From contig NC_080671.1 in assembly GCF_030247195.1 (NCBI RefSeq), positions 103,527,845-103,591,844 of the forward strand: a DNA stretch of 64,000 nucleotides, read 5' to 3'. Position 1 is the stretch's first letter. Each line of letters starts with the position of its first letter. A program made the position numbers and the translations under genes. Of the stretch, positions 11,091 through 22,672 are shown piece by piece. A model generated the notes under the pieces. The model saw only the letters and a list, made by a program, of their open reading frames with translations. It did no database searches and was not told where the DNA came from. The stretch is from Topomyia yanbarensis (lineage: Eukaryota > Arthropoda > Insecta > Diptera > Culicidae).

Positions 11091-11839
11091 TGTTTGCTGC
11101 CAGCTTTTCAACAATGTTTATCATCTCTTTGATTTTAGTATAAGCAAAGAATCATTCAAATTAAAAATAGTTAATTTATAGTTAAATTATAGTTATTTAG
11201 TCTGTGCGATGTAATATTTTTAGTCCAAGACAATATACAATACAATATTGTAGTGTTAACTCACGCGAAATATCTGACGCGCTTTCATTAATTGACGAAC
11301 ACTTTCCTTTCACACAAGCACGCAATGTTTCGAACGGGACCTTGAATTGTTCACTTTGATGTTTTGCGCCCGAAATTAGGCACAATTTTGTTGTCAAAAT
11401 AATTCAACTTTACGTTATAGTTTTGACCTATTGTGCCTCCAGGTGTATGTTTCATGTTGATGTCAATATTTTTTCAAAAACAAATATATCGAAAAACCAA
11501 CAAAAAATAGTGCTCAGATATTAAATTTTACGTAAGAAAAAACTCACTTGACATTTTTTTACATTGATTAAATGTACTGTACCGAGGACGAAAGCCAACG
11601 CGTTTCCACAGAACAACGCGCAAAAACATAAACCAACGCAACCGCCGTAGCCAATACAGCTGATCACGTTCTCTACTATGTATCTAATTCACTCAACACG
11701 AGCGACCTCTGCAATAACATAGCAAAGGTAATGCTCTATACCTATTGTACCCCCATACCTATTTGACCCCATTCTACTTTACCCCCTAAAAATATACTAT
11801 TTTGTAGCTTTTCTGCGGCGAAATTCTATATTTTATCCC
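11091..11839. other. CR1 copy D 3' UTR and unassigned flank
   Basis: Roughly the first 120 nt resemble CR1 3' sequence (a TTTAGTCTGTG block also seen near 57330). The remainder has no recognised element. Confidence 0.35.
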
Positions 11840-12310
11840 ATTTTTCTATTGCCTCATATTTTAGTTTTAAGCATTTTTATATTTGTACCTTTTTCATTTC
11901 ATTTAGTTTTTCTGATTCGTCTGTCTTTTCATTTTATTCCAATAGTACCATTTTTTTTCCTCCATACTTTTTTGCATTTTTTCAAGCATTCTTTTTTTAA
12001 TTTTCCCCAAATTTGTCTTTTTGTATCATTATTTATCTTCCTCGCATTTTATTTTTCTGTTCCATGTTTTCTCGTTTTTTGGGTGGTTCGTTTTCTCCTG
12101 TTGTTTTATTGCTTTCTATTGTATTATTTGTCTAATTATTGCCTTCTCTTATTGTTTACTATTTTTCCCCATTTTTTGCATTGCTCTTTTTTTATTTTTT
12201 TCCTATTATTTTTATTTAACCTTTTTTGGCATCTTTTCTGTTCACCATTTTATATACTTAAAATTTTCGGTGTTTTTTTTATTTCCCTGCTTTTCTAATT
12301 TGTAGTTTTT
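11840..12310. repeat. T-rich, strand-asymmetric low-complexity tract
   Basis: The plus strand is strongly pyrimidine-rich, mostly T with C, over about 470 nt. Two overlapping open frames encode only Phe/Leu/Ile/Ser-rich strings, which follow from base composition and are not evidence of membrane proteins. Confidence 0.75.
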
Positions 12311-12439
12311 ATATATCTTTTTTCTAACGCATAACACTTTCTGAGTATTAAAACAACGGCGAATTTCATCAAGCCTAACCCCCGTCTTATATCTTTCAAA
12401 GCGCATTTCTGGACGCGACACTGGTCTCATGATTAATCT

Positions 12440-12515
12440 TCCGGCAGCCGCGCTAGTGCACTAAGTGCGCGCTGGAAATCTAGCGAAATCGTCTTAGAGC
12501 ATCAGCGGCTGCTCG
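12440..12515. repeat. Short repeat shared with 31650-31702
   Basis: A GTGCAC-containing block followed by ATCTAGCGAAATCGTCTTAG and AGCATCAGCGG is repeated with few changes beside the right end of the foldback element at 30460-31661. It is probably the end of a related element. Confidence 0.6.
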
Positions 12516-13009
12516 TTCAGTGAGCTATAAGCGTGACTTCTGGACGGTTAAAAAAATAGTACCTAATTGAAGATCGACTTTCAAGTTTATATGAACAACA
12601 ATTCCCAAATCAGAAAATATATTCAAATAATAATTCATCCGAACAAACGTTCTTTCCGATCAAAATTTCTGTTCATCCGGGGTCGTTTGTCCTATATGAA
12701 ATAAATGGAAAGCAGCTCAAACCATTTAGCAAACACAAAACTGACACCATGCCTACGGTACTCATCCGATTGTGACAAAAAGCTGTGAACGATATGACGC
12801 ATTCCACGCGGACTTCGGTTCATCCACAATCCATCCTAGCACCCTTTGGATTTGGCTCTTTGCTGCCTGCCAGCACAGTAGCGCCATGAACTTTGACAGG
12901 AAAAACCGTTTCAAGCGAGTCGGCCATGGCCTATTATTCGCATACATATAGGAGAAACAGGCTGCCAGTGTGGAAGTGGGTGCTGGAAAGTATGTCGCAC
13001 CACCGATCA

Positions 13010-13037
13010 TCACCACCGTCGTCGTCGTCGTCGTCGC
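13010..13037. repeat. (GTC)n trinucleotide microsatellite
   Basis: About seven consecutive GTC units lie within otherwise unique-looking sequence. Confidence 0.85.
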
Positions 13038-14739
13038 AGCGTCGCTGAAAATAATGCACAAGCGTGAGTATAAATTTTCATGATATGTGATAACTGCATA
13101 CAAACACACTCCTCCCAGTCAGTGACGACTTAACTCTGCATAATGGTACAATGGGTTCCGAAAGTGAGTTCGCATAAAATACAGCACGAGCACTTGCAGC
13201 TATATGCATATGTACCGGCAATATGTCCGATGCGATGGATGCAGAAAATAACGCGGTAGGCTCTGATCGATGCGGAGGAATGAAAACGAGGCAAGAAATT
13301 TTGCAGTTTATGGGTGGAAATTGTCACCATTCATTAGGGGCACACTCGCAACCGAGTGGGCCTTTGGTTTATTGTCGTGATGTTTTTTTTTTCTCATTCG
13401 GGTGTCTGTCCTCTTATTCAGAGCTTACTATGTATGCGGAAAGTGATTAAACATGACGCTGTTCTTTATTCGTTCTGTTATTGGAATGGGGAACGCTTTT
13501 ATTAAATTGACAACGACCAGAGATTCATCAATTTTGCCGCAAGCAGAGGATTCAATTTACGTTTGTAGAACCTATTTTGCATGACGCAAATTACCTAATA
13601 TGACATCAGTGACTCAGAAGCTAATATTTTCAGTTATTGATTCGAGAGAATGCTTTGTCATCAAAACATTTAAGATCATGACGTCAACTGTTTGATTGAC
13701 ATGGACTAGAAGTGACTAACAAAAATTATTCCTGGTTTGACATTTAATCGAACATTCAGTCAGTTTGTTCCTGTTCCCGTCTAAGCAAAACATGCAAATA
13801 ACGCTTCACTTCTTTGTCTAATCATTATGCGATAAATTGAATCTGGACCATTTGCTTGTGTGGATCACAGGTTCCTTATCTACCGGCAGGCAATGAATAA
13901 ACCAAAAAAGCAGAGCAATTCCCAAAATATCCATAAATCATCTGCTGGCCGAAACCGAACCGAGCCGAACAAGGTGATGTAGGTATGCAAATTACAAAAG
14001 GGATAACAACTTCTGAATTCTCGAGCAGGTCAATTTATTGGAATCCAAAAACGAACCGGGGGCTGGAAAAGCATAAAGTGCCTTTGTTATACGGTCAAAA
14101 AGGTCCGCACGTTTGTCATTTAAATGGACTTTGCCTCCGGTCGCATGTAGACACAAACCCACAAGCATCGATGCGGAGCCACGTTTGCTCCCGCGCTGTT
14201 TTGCCCGATTCCTCGGGGAGATATTCTGTAGATTTTGCCACTTTCGGTCAATTTGTTGGAGAATGTAAATAACGAAAATAAAATGGAAGTTACATGCCTC
14301 TAGAACCTTTAACGGCCATACATATTTTTGATTGATTTTCGAAAATTAGAGGAATACCTAACAAACATTTCGAGGTTTTTTAAATGTTTTAACAGTTGCT
14401 TTATTCAGCTCTAGCTGAACATTGGAGGTATATGTGTAATCATATATCGTTTATTCCACCGTTAAACATCTGGGATTTGGAGAATTTATTCAGCTTGTCT
14501 GATTAAGACTCATTAAAGAACAATTATTTAGCATGTATACAGCCTGAAGAAAACCACAGTTCAGCTTTATCAATAAACCTTTTCGTTACCGCTATTCAAC
14601 TGAGAAAATCATCATGAAAATTTTTTTAAAAAAGACATTAATTTCAAGTTACACACGCCATCAAGCTCTTTGGAAGCCATATACTTTTATTAGTGTTACG
14701 TTACAATTAGAGAAAAAATGCATTACCTTGTTGGAGATC

Positions 14740-14830
14740 ATATCACGTACCTGGATCCGAACCAGCAACCTGTTGAATACTAAGCACTTACCTTACTGTC
14801 TGCACCAATCTTGCATACATCGAATGCTTA
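14740..14830 (-). repeat. tRNA-like fragment
   Basis: On the minus strand there is an A-box-like segment and GGTTCGGATCC, one base off the Pol III B-box consensus, at ordinary tRNA spacing. No complete cloverleaf is evident, so this is more likely a tRNA-derived SINE head or relic than a gene. Confidence 0.4.
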
Positions 14831-14884
14831 AGATTTCGCCGATGTACCGAAAAGTCTAGGCTGCTGAATTGAGTCTGTACAAAG

Positions 14885-14960
14885 ACTACACTAGCCTTTT
14901 ATAGATTTGAGTGAACCTAGTTGGCTTGGGTTCGAATCCCAACCCACGATAATTTTTTTA
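14885..14960 (+). repeat. tRNA-like fragment with B box
   Basis: GGGTTCGAATCCC at about 14937-14949 is a perfect Pol III B box, followed by a short T/A-rich stretch. The upstream half does not form a convincing tRNA. I interpret it as a SINE or tRNA relic. Confidence 0.4.
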
Positions 14961-15458
14961 TGCGATAATTTTTAGAGCATCCGGAAATTTTAAATTAGAC
15001 AATTTACTAATTTCAAAAACTAATGATTGTAGACGTTTTTGTATCCAAGATGAGGACTTACGGATGTCACAAAACTTTTAGACAAGTAAAAATGAGTGTC
15101 GTATGAAAGTGGTGGTAACTGAATGATGGATTGAAACCATTTATAATTCTAAGGTGGCAATCTCCTCGATCTATTTACCAAATGGTCCATGATAACAATT
15201 CTGGTGTCAAAAATTTACAGAATAGTTCGAACAAAAATTTTCTCTTGTGTTCAGTAAGTAAACAGACAATTTTTAATTAAAAATCAAATTTACATAAACA
15301 AGGGAGCGTATGATTTGGCAAGCTTTTACATTAAAAAACTGCAAATCGTTGGTTTCACATGCTGAAAACTCTAAACCGTAATATATGAAAATATCTCGAT
15401 TGGAATATACCGAAACACTTAGAAAATATACTATTTTCTCGCTTGAAAGATTTACGAG
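14961..15458. other. No recognised feature
   Basis: AT-rich flank of the pogo-like MITE. Nothing else seen. Confidence 0.4.
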
Positions 15459-15460
15459 TA

Positions 15461-15738
15461 CAGTCGTGATTCGCTGGTTGGACACTTTTTAATTGGACCG
15501 CTTTTTAGTTGGACCTCCGCTAGTTGGACCATTGTCCAACTAAAAAGCATCTGAATGTCAAAATCTTATATCAAACTTACTTTGACAATCAATCTGACAA
15601 TTATTAGAGATGTGAATAGATGCAATTACACTCCAAACGTCTCCTTTGGAGAGTTTTTGACATCTGTCAGTCGGTCCAACTAACGAATCAAATTCGTTAG
15701 TTGGACATAGGTGTGGCCCAACCAGCGAATCAGTACTG
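15461..15738. mobile_element. 278-bp pogo/Tc1-type MITE with TA target duplication
   Basis: The terminal repeats are CAGTCGTGATTCGCTGGTTGG on the left and the complement of CAGTACTGATTCGCTGGTTGG on the right. The element is flanked by TA at 15459-15460 and 15739-15740. CAGT ends with TA duplication fit the pogo/Tigger branch of Tc1/mariner. The inner sequence repeats AGTTGGAC several times. A degenerate copy lies at 18835-19017. Confidence 0.9.
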
Positions 15739-15740
15739 TA

Positions 15741-16287
15741 CAGTTGTCGCCAATGTAATAATCATATGTTATTCCTGGGACTTTATAGTCCACAGATAGG
15801 CACTTACTTCGAAATAGGAATGGGCGCTGACGAAACGAATTTTGTCAAAATTGCTGTTGTTAACTTAAAAAAATTGATCTGAGAAAATCGATTTTTGTAT
15901 CAAAATTGTCATTGAAAAAGATACGATTTTCTTACCATCGATCTTTTTGTCTCAAAAAATCGAGAATTTTCCGAGATATCAGTATAAAACATTACTTATT
16001 ACTGGACTGTGCGGGGATTTGTCTGAGTTCAACTAAGTGTGTATGTATATGCAAGTCCTTGGTATGATTTTTTTTTGGTTTACTAATGCATCGAACCAAC
16101 TTGATAGCTTCTTTTTGTTAGCAGACATTTTTTCAGGACGAAATTGAAATGGCAAATTAACTGCATGAAATTTAAAAAAAAAAACACTGTATAAATGTTA
16201 CAAGAGCAAACCGTTGGAGCAACAAATAGAATAAGAAAAGGGTTCTAAGTGAGAACTATTTCACTTAAAAGTAAAAAAAATAATCTA
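15741..16287. other. No recognised feature
   Basis: AT-rich spacer without identifiable element ends. Confidence 0.4.
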
Positions 16288-16350
16288 CGTGTATTGGGAC
16301 TCGAACCCATGTCGGTTACCAGTCGTCAAGGTTCGCCAATCGTGTCAATT
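16288..16350 (-). repeat. tRNA-derived relic
   Basis: The minus strand carries GGGTTCGAGTCCC (B box) and an upstream TTGGCGAACCTTGACGACTGG segment resembling an A box. Flanks are not paired as an acceptor stem, so a functional tRNA is unlikely. Confidence 0.45.
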
Positions 16351-16380
16351 TTTGGAGCAGGTACAATTACCTTTATTAAA

Positions 16381-16725
16381 CACATAATTCAGCTAAAAGT
16401 CAAAGGTGGTATAAGGGCAAATGTGTAGGTAGAAACAACCTTTTGAAGACATGTAGTGCAGCTTAATAATTAAAGGTAATAATATTGGTAATAGCATCAT
16501 TTATTCAACTCGTAATTCAGTCTAATTAAGATGGTTGAATAAACGCATCAATATTACCGTTACTACATTTGTTAGTAGTATAGTTCAGCCTAGTTTGAAC
16601 TGTCGACTATTGGAGTTTAAATATGTTGAATAAACTGTTAATGTTTAAATAGTTATTATTCAGCTTAAATAGCCTTTAATCTGCTTTTAATCAGCAAGTA
16701 GTCTTATAGTTCAGCTTCTAATGTT
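16381..16725. repeat. AT-rich segment with repeated TTCAGCT motifs
   Basis: TTCAGCT or a close variant occurs about six times among AT-rich spacers, and similarly at 14395-14580. It looks like a diverged repeat family with no clear unit length. Confidence 0.3.
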
Positions 16726-17519
16726 TTTTGGGATATTTCTTTTCGGTCAGAGGAAGCTTTGCCACTTCGATCACTATCGAAGCATTCATTGTTGAGAAAT
16801 TTCATTTTCAAATGAGCAACCGAAAATAAAAGTCGCAAGGACAAAACATGCTTCGTATAACCCGTTTCAAAGATATTAGAATACAAAAATGGGAAATAAA
16901 CTTCAAGCGTAAAAATCGGACGAGATCCTTCAGCACAAGAATCGTTTAAATTCAAACAAATATATAAACACGGTGTTCCTAAAACCGTTATTAACAAAAA
17001 AATGACCATAAATTTGCCATACGGCATTCGAAAGATACAGTATCCAAGCATCTTCTCAGTGAATTTCAAAATGATCCGTCGAGGGATTCGAGAGAAATTG
17101 CAATTTGAAGTTTTATGACACGTTTCATAAGGCTACCAGCAAACACCCACGGGTTTGGTCCTATCTCTACAAACAAAAAAAAATTTGTCTACTTATTTAG
17201 TACATGGCATTCGAAAGATATAGTAATCAAGAATATCCCCTGCAAGTTTGAAAATATTTCATTGACGGAATCGAAATTTATAACGGTTTGGATGTGGTAT
17301 GCGGTCATAGATGGGTTTTCTACCAGACTTCAAGCGTGAATCCATGTTTGTCCATTGACTATTCAAATCGTTTATACGTGTCGCGGTTTTTAAAGGAAAA
17401 TCTTACCATTTAATTTCATAAATATAATGTACAAAAGGTGTTATTTATAGGGTGCACTGAAAAAATATGAAAATAGGGTTGTCTACCAAACGTTAAATAT
17501 AATGTGTAAATTAAAAAAA

Positions 17520-18605
17520 CCTGTTTTAATCCACCTAGCGGTGCAATTGTGCCTTTCTCATTTCTCTAAACTATGGCACGGAGGCTTTTTATGTTCAACA
17601 TAATCGCGGAAATGTCCATTACATTCTTAGTACACTTTGCACTTATACACAATGACATGCCAGCCACGAACTTGATGAGCTACGTGTCGACGGTGAAACA
17701 CTTGAAACAAAAAAATATCATACTCCATTAGCCTAATCAGCATTAGATCAATGTTATTTGCTTGCTAACTCATTTTGTCATGCGGGGGTGGGTATGTGAG
17801 GAGGACGAAAGTCCCATGAACGAACGACTCCCCAGCTTAAATTGGTATGCTTTGTGATATAGTGGTGGTTTAAAGATGATGGGGTTGAAAGGGAGGGGTA
17901 TGAGGGCTGGATGGGGTGGTGGTCTGAGGGGTGATTTAAGGAGATTTTTAAAGGAGGGGAGTGAACAGTAGAGGGGGGGGTGTAACCCCTCTTCGTAAAC
18001 CATCAACTACGCCCCTGTTAAAATCCAGAAACCTTATGCGAGTCGAAAAAAAAATTTGGCCCTCCGGGATTAGGTTGACGTTTTTCAGAGTGATTGCATA
18101 ACCTTTCTATATGAGAAAGGCAAGAATGTGCCAAAATCCAAAAAAGTGAATTGTCGTCAATTTTTTTTTGAGTTTGCATCAAATCTCGACGTTTCATGCA
18201 CCTTGAACACATTTAGCATCAAAAATAAAAATTCTATTTTTAATTTTTCCTATAGTTTATATGAGAAATTTCTGTGTGGCCGCACTCTGAAACCCGTAAT
18301 TCCGGAACCAGAATTCCGATCGATCCAAAATTCAATAGCAGCCGATGGGAAGGTTGCACCTTTCATTTGAGACTAAGTTTGGGCAAATCGGTCCAGCCAT
18401 CTCTGAGAAAAATGAGTGACGTTATTTGACACATACGCACATACATACACACACACATACACACATACATACATACACACACACATACAGACTTTTTCCG
18501 ATCTCGACGAACTGAGTCGAATGGGATATGACACTCGGCCCTCCGGGCCGGGATTAGGTTGACGTTTTTCAGAGTGATTGCATAACCTTTCTGTATGAGA
18601 AAGGC
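17520..18605 (+). mobile_element. Helentron/DINE-like element, family 1 (complete copy)
   Basis: It begins CCTGTTTTAATCCACCTAG with a subterminal TGCCTTTCTCAT, whose inverted copy ATGAGAAAGGCA forms the 3' end. Each 3' terminus is a palindrome, CCTTTCTATATGAGAAAGG, present twice (18104-18122 and about 18586-18604), so the element carries two tandem 3' ends. An ACAT/CA microsatellite lies at 18423-18490 and GGCCCTCCGGGCC near 18537. Subterminal inverted repeats, internal microsatellite and a 3' palindrome are the described layout of Helentron-associated non-autonomous elements. No protein is encoded. Insertion was into an A7 run of the host element, whose other arm shows the empty site. Confidence 0.75.
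18423..18490. repeat. ACAT/CA microsatellite inside family-1 element
   Basis: Mixed (ACAT)n and (CA)n run. The same position in the reverse-oriented copy (37905-37945) is also a microsatellite. Confidence 0.85.
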
Positions 18606-18834
18606 AAAAATGGATAAAAGTCGGAATGTTTACTTCAAAAGGCCGTATCTCAATGGTTTGTTGATCGATTCTAGTTATTTTTTCTTTATTGAACAGGTAG
18701 ACGTTTCATCGTAAATTTCTTTAAGAAGAATATAAAATAGAGTCATCTACATCAATAAATAGGCGATATAGTTGATCTCAACTATATGTATTATCATTAT
18801 TTAGTAAATATTTTTGTTTTAAAAATAGCTGCCT

Positions 18835-19017
18835 ATCCATCTTTATATACTAGTTGATTGGAATTGCTGTATAAACATCTGAATGTCAAATTCTCATGAT
18901 AAGTTCAATTCGACAATAAAACTGACAATAGTTAGAGATATGAGCAGATGAACTTGTACTAATAACATCCCCTTTGACCAGTTTTAACATCTGTCAACCC
19001 AACCAGCGATTGTACAA
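18835..19017. mobile_element. Degenerate pogo-type MITE relic
   Basis: Interior words of the MITE at 15461-15738 (CATCTGAATGTCAAA, ACTGACAAT, TTAGAGAT, ACATCTGTCA, AACCAGCGA) recur in order. The left terminal repeat is eroded. Confidence 0.7.
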
Positions 19018-19922
19018 AATTTCCAACAAAAACCGTATCATAACATAAATTGATCTGAATCAGCAAATACCTTCATATTTTTTAAATTTATGGTTTTTTC
19101 CATCATTTGTAGTTTGCGTTCGTTGCACTCAACTAATATATAGGTCATCGTTTTGAATACAAAGATATTTACTAAATAGTGATAATACATATAATTGAGG
19201 ATAATTATGTTGTCTCTTGTTTGAAGTAGACAACTCTATTTTATATCCTTCTTAATGAAAATTAACGATGAAATGTCTACTTGTTCAATAATGAAAAAAT
19301 AATTAGAATTGGTCAACAAACCATTGAGATATGGCCATTTGAAGTAAACATTCCGACTTTTATCCATTTTTTTAATTTACTCATTATATTTAACGTTTGG
19401 TAGACAACCCTATTTTCATATTTTTTCAGTGTACCATATAAATAACACCTTTTGTACATTATATTTATGAAATTAAATGGTAAGGTTTTCCTTTAAAAAC
19501 CGCGAAACGTATAAACGATCTAAATAGTCAATGGACAAACATGGATTCACGCTTGAAGTCTGGTAGAAAACCCATCTATGACCGCATACCACATCCAAAC
19601 CGTTATAAATTTCGATTCCGTCAATGAAATATTTTCAAACTTGCAGGGGATATACTTGATTACTATATCTTTCGAATGCCATGTACTAAATAAGTAGACA
19701 AATTTTTTTTTGTTTGTCGAGATAGGACCAAACCCGTGGGTGTTTGCTGGCAGCCTTATGAAACGTGTCATAAAACTTCAAATTGCAGTTTCTCTCGAAT
19801 CCCTCGATAGATTATTTTGAAATTCACTTAGAAGATTCTTGGATACTGTATCTTTCGTATGCCGTATGACAAATTTATGGTCATTTTTTTTTGTTAATAA
19901 CGGTTTTAGTAACACCGTGAAA

Positions 19923-21110
19923 TCGTTCGTAGGAGTTCGTATGTTCGTATCCGTATGTCGTGATGTTCAAGATTAAAATCCGACTAACAAAAATTATCCT
20001 GTAAGAATCGGATATCGGGTTTGCGAAGCAAGTTTTGTTCTTGCGACTTTTATTTTCGGACGCTCAAATGCCAAATTGGTAAATGTCTGTGTGTGTATTT
20101 ATTATTATAGACTTACTTTCGTGCCGAACCACTAAAAACACTTCTTAATTATCCCCCCGCAGAGCTGCTTCAAGGTATTACTTTGGGGTGGGAGGTTGTT
20201 ACCATTCGTAGCAATATATTAAAATTATAAACCATACTTTAGAGATATTAAGCTGCTTTGAGAAAAAACTATTAAAACTTATATTAATTGAAAACTCGTG
20301 CTAAAACTTAGTGTAAAAGTTAAAAGATCTTCTACGGACTAAAAACAAATATAACGGCCAATTCAAATAACAGGACACTGCTTAGGTAATAAGTGGGGGT
20401 ACACTTACACTTCACAAAATAAACTGCTAGAAGAAGGGTGACGATTGAGACATGTTCAGTGGATGATCGAGAAGAACAGAGAGGGAGGCAGATCACTACC
20501 GGTGCACAGTGGGACGGAATCAAAAAAAGCCGGACATTGATATTTGCGACGAACCTATTGGTTATGGCACTTTGGTGTCTTCGGAAAGGTTTCTTTATTT
20601 TTTAATGTTGGAAAAATTTTATTTAAGAGGGTATATACGCAGATAAAAAAAATTACTTTGCAAATTGTTGCCAAAATTGATAGTCATGTATGGAAAGCTT
20701 GTAGACGAAATGATTTTATGAAACTTTGTTGAAGTAGCGAAATGACTATCTGTTAAGCGAAAAAAGCTATTGGGTGACATTAAAGTACATGTCGGAATAC
20801 CCCCTTAAAAAGTGTTTTTTCTTTGTAACTTTTTTATTTGATTTTTTACAGTTTCTCGATGTTCTAGTAAGTTGTAGATGCTTTGAAAACACACCTTATT
20901 GCGGAATCTATCTCTTCGTTTTTAGGGTGTATGTCTTTTTTTGTTTTGTTTTTTGGGTTAACTTTAAGGGGCTATGGTTTGTAGAGTAGCAGGTAGTAGC
21001 AGCTAAATTTATTTTTTTATAATCAGCAAGAAATACCCTATTGATACATATACAAATCATAGCGGGATCTAATAGGATCCTTGGAATAATGCGGGGTAAA
21101 ATAGACTAGC
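19923..21110. other. No recognised gene or element
   Basis: AT-rich, with short homopolymers. I found no paired ends, no repeat shared with the rest of the window and no convincing coding frame. Confidence 0.45.
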
Positions 21111-21114
21111 GTTT

Positions 21115-22200
21115 CAATAAATTATTTGTATTTTTTTATAATTCGTTTATTTGATACGGCTCATAGCGGTAGCTTAACGGAGCCGTGGATCTTTTATATG
21201 TTTACAAATGTAAAAATAAAAATATAAACAAATATTATTATAATACTGGATCTCGAGCGCGCAACTTTTTATTGCGAGCGGAGACCTTCTTTCGCGGGGT
21301 TTGCTGGCAATCTGCATCTGGGGGGTCATTTAATTCTTTTTTGTTTTTCACGTCCAGGTCGAAGCCGGCTTGGTGTCCGTGATCAGATGTTTTTCCTTGT
21401 TTCTTGCACTTATTGCTGACCAGCGTGAATCCGTCACTGTTATTGTTATCCTTGCTAATGTTGCTTACAGTTGATTTTGCGGTACTGGATGCTTCTTTTG
21501 TGGTTGTCATTATGGTCTGTGCAACTGCTGCCACAAATTTGGCCACCGTTTGTGGTTCAGACATTGGTATTGAAAACTCTGTTTTGGGTTGGTTTACCGT
21601 AGATGAGTTGGCAATCGGCTGAGATGCGTCTTCCTCTGCATCTTCCGCGCAAGGTTGTCCATGATGAGCTGTCTGATTACAATACTTGCACGTAGGAGTT
21701 TGCCCCTCATGGGTGCATAGCGTAGTTTGCATAATTGTAGTTCCGTGAGTTTTGAGTTTTATTGTCAAGTAGGAGGGTATAGGCCTTTCAACCCGCATCC
21801 TTACTACAAAAACGCCGTTAGGAGTACCCGGGAAGAAGTTTCTTCAAGTATCAGGTGTAACGGATTCTACTTCTCCGTATTGCGACATGCATTTTGCAAT
21901 AGGCTCAGGAGGGGTACGAGGCGATAGGTCATATAACCTTACATCTATATAATCATTCTCAATATATACGGGAATCTTAATTCCAACGTTGTCACTTTCA
22001 ACCACGTGTTTTAAGTTGTTCTTCAAAACGAAACGCTCGGCTTGTGCTAACGTGTTTAATGATATTAACACTGCACTGCGAAGATGATGATACTGAAGGT
22101 ACAACACTTCCGTAAGTCTAAGTTGCATTTTTATCTTCAGAAAGTATTCGTATTTCGTCAATTTTACTCATGATGACAAGAATAGTCCGATGTTTCCTTT
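21115..22200 (-). mobile_element. ORF1-only non-LTR retroposon, copy 1
   Basis: The minus-strand unit has a gag-like ORF (see 21238-22161) followed by only about 115 nt before an AATTATAAAAAAAT-type tail near 21125-21145. Just inside the tail lies a perfect 6-bp stem, CGGCTC/GAGCCG, around a loop containing GCGGTAGCT on the plus strand. The tail, stem position and loop are shared with copy 2 (44456-45590). No endonuclease or reverse transcriptase frame lies between the ORF and the tail. The 5' end is uncertain. Confidence 0.7.
21238..22161 (-). pseudogene. gag-like ORF1 protein with zinc knuckle (copy 1)
   Basis: The frame reads about 307 codons with one stop: TGA near 21844-21846, where copy 2 has TGG (Trp). 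The N-terminal half contains an RRM-like fold signature (a VRLYDLSPRT...YGEVESV segment). A CCHC knuckle of form C-x2-C-x4-H-x4-C (CKYCNQTAHHGQPC) follows, then a low-complexity Ser/Thr/Asn linker and a basic C-terminus (TPRKKVSARNKKL). Such proteins bind element RNA. It is clearly homologous to the copy at 44547-45527 and diverged from it, so the two are separate insertions. The N-terminus is incomplete relative to copy 2. Confidence 0.8.
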
Positions 22201-22381
22201 GTTCTCGAGACAATGCACACTAGATCGAGAGGCCTGTTGTTCACTTGGCTCGATTGTACGTCTGACTGCGGCAGAAGTAGAAAGTAGACTATTATTTGTA
22301 TTATGAAGCATGAAAAATAAACTATTATGCGAAATTAATAAACATTTCAAATATTATAGTTCATTCCATATATTCCGACAT

Positions 22382-22551
22382 TCAAAGTTAATTTTTTTGT
22401 TATTAACATGCTCATAAGTCATCAGTGTCCTGCCAATTATCTTCTTCGTCATTGGATGAACATGGTATTTCGTTGCTTAAAATACTCGGTTATAATTGGC
22501 AGGACACTGATGACTTATGAGCATGTCAATAACAAAAAAAATTAACTTTGA
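22382..22551. repeat. Near-perfect 59-bp hairpin
   Basis: The arms at 22382-22440 and 22492-22551 are inverted copies with one substitution and one length difference in the T-run, around a 51-nt loop. Core arm word: CATAAGTCATCAGTGTCCTG. The near identity implies recent origin. It may be a short foldback MITE. No target duplication identified. Confidence 0.85.
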
Positions 22552-22627
22552 AACTTAGTAAATTAAGAGAAACTATCAAAATAAAAGTTTGTCTACAAAT
22601 CTTATTCGCCCTTTTGCAAATTTAATA

Positions 22628-22672
22628 TGGAAATGTTCACACCTCTACCACCTTGTGGTCATTGCAGCTGTC
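22628..22672. repeat. Repeat fragment shared with 4698-4752
   Basis: A TGTTCACACCTCTACCA...TTGTGGTCAT...GCAGCTGTCAATTCTG block is also present inside the MITE at 4379-4876. Here it abuts the retrotransposon fragment, so one probably inserted next to the other. Confidence 0.6.

Larger units (their letters stand above)
12311..14739. other. Unassigned, relatively low-repeat region
   Basis: It contains the short repeat at 12440-12515 and the trinucleotide run at 13010-13037. Otherwise I recognise no element or gene. Open frames at 12762-13109 (minus) and 13985-14272 (plus) lack recognisable motifs. Confidence 0.45.
16969..19919. mobile_element. 2.95-kb foldback/TIR element, about 770-bp arms
   Basis: The left arm (16969-17519 plus 18606-18830) is an inverted copy of the right arm (about 19150-19919). 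The ends are CACGGTGTTCCTAAAACCG and its complement with one change. The flanks begin AAA on both sides (16966-16968, 19920-19922), a possible 3-bp duplication. The left arm is interrupted by a Helentron-like element (17520-18605), and the loop holds a relic of the pogo MITE. Mirror-image frames inside the arms (for example 17115-17339 and 19547-19771) are not evidence of a gene, because each is simply the inverted copy of the other. Confidence 0.85.

Noticed and set aside
11849..12305. Hydrophobic Phe/Leu-rich proteins
   Set aside because: Two frames of the same T-rich tract both look hydrophobic, a base-composition artefact.
12762..13109. A 115-codon minus-strand frame
   Set aside because: It includes a run of Thr codons from a trinucleotide repeat and has no family features.
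17520..18605. Canonical Helitron ending in CTRR
   Set aside because: The 3' palindrome is terminal and not followed by CTRR, so I used the Helentron/DINE-like description instead.
17115..19771. Two near-identical 74-codon frames
   Set aside because: They are the mirrored arms of one foldback element; identity reflects duplication, not coding constraint.
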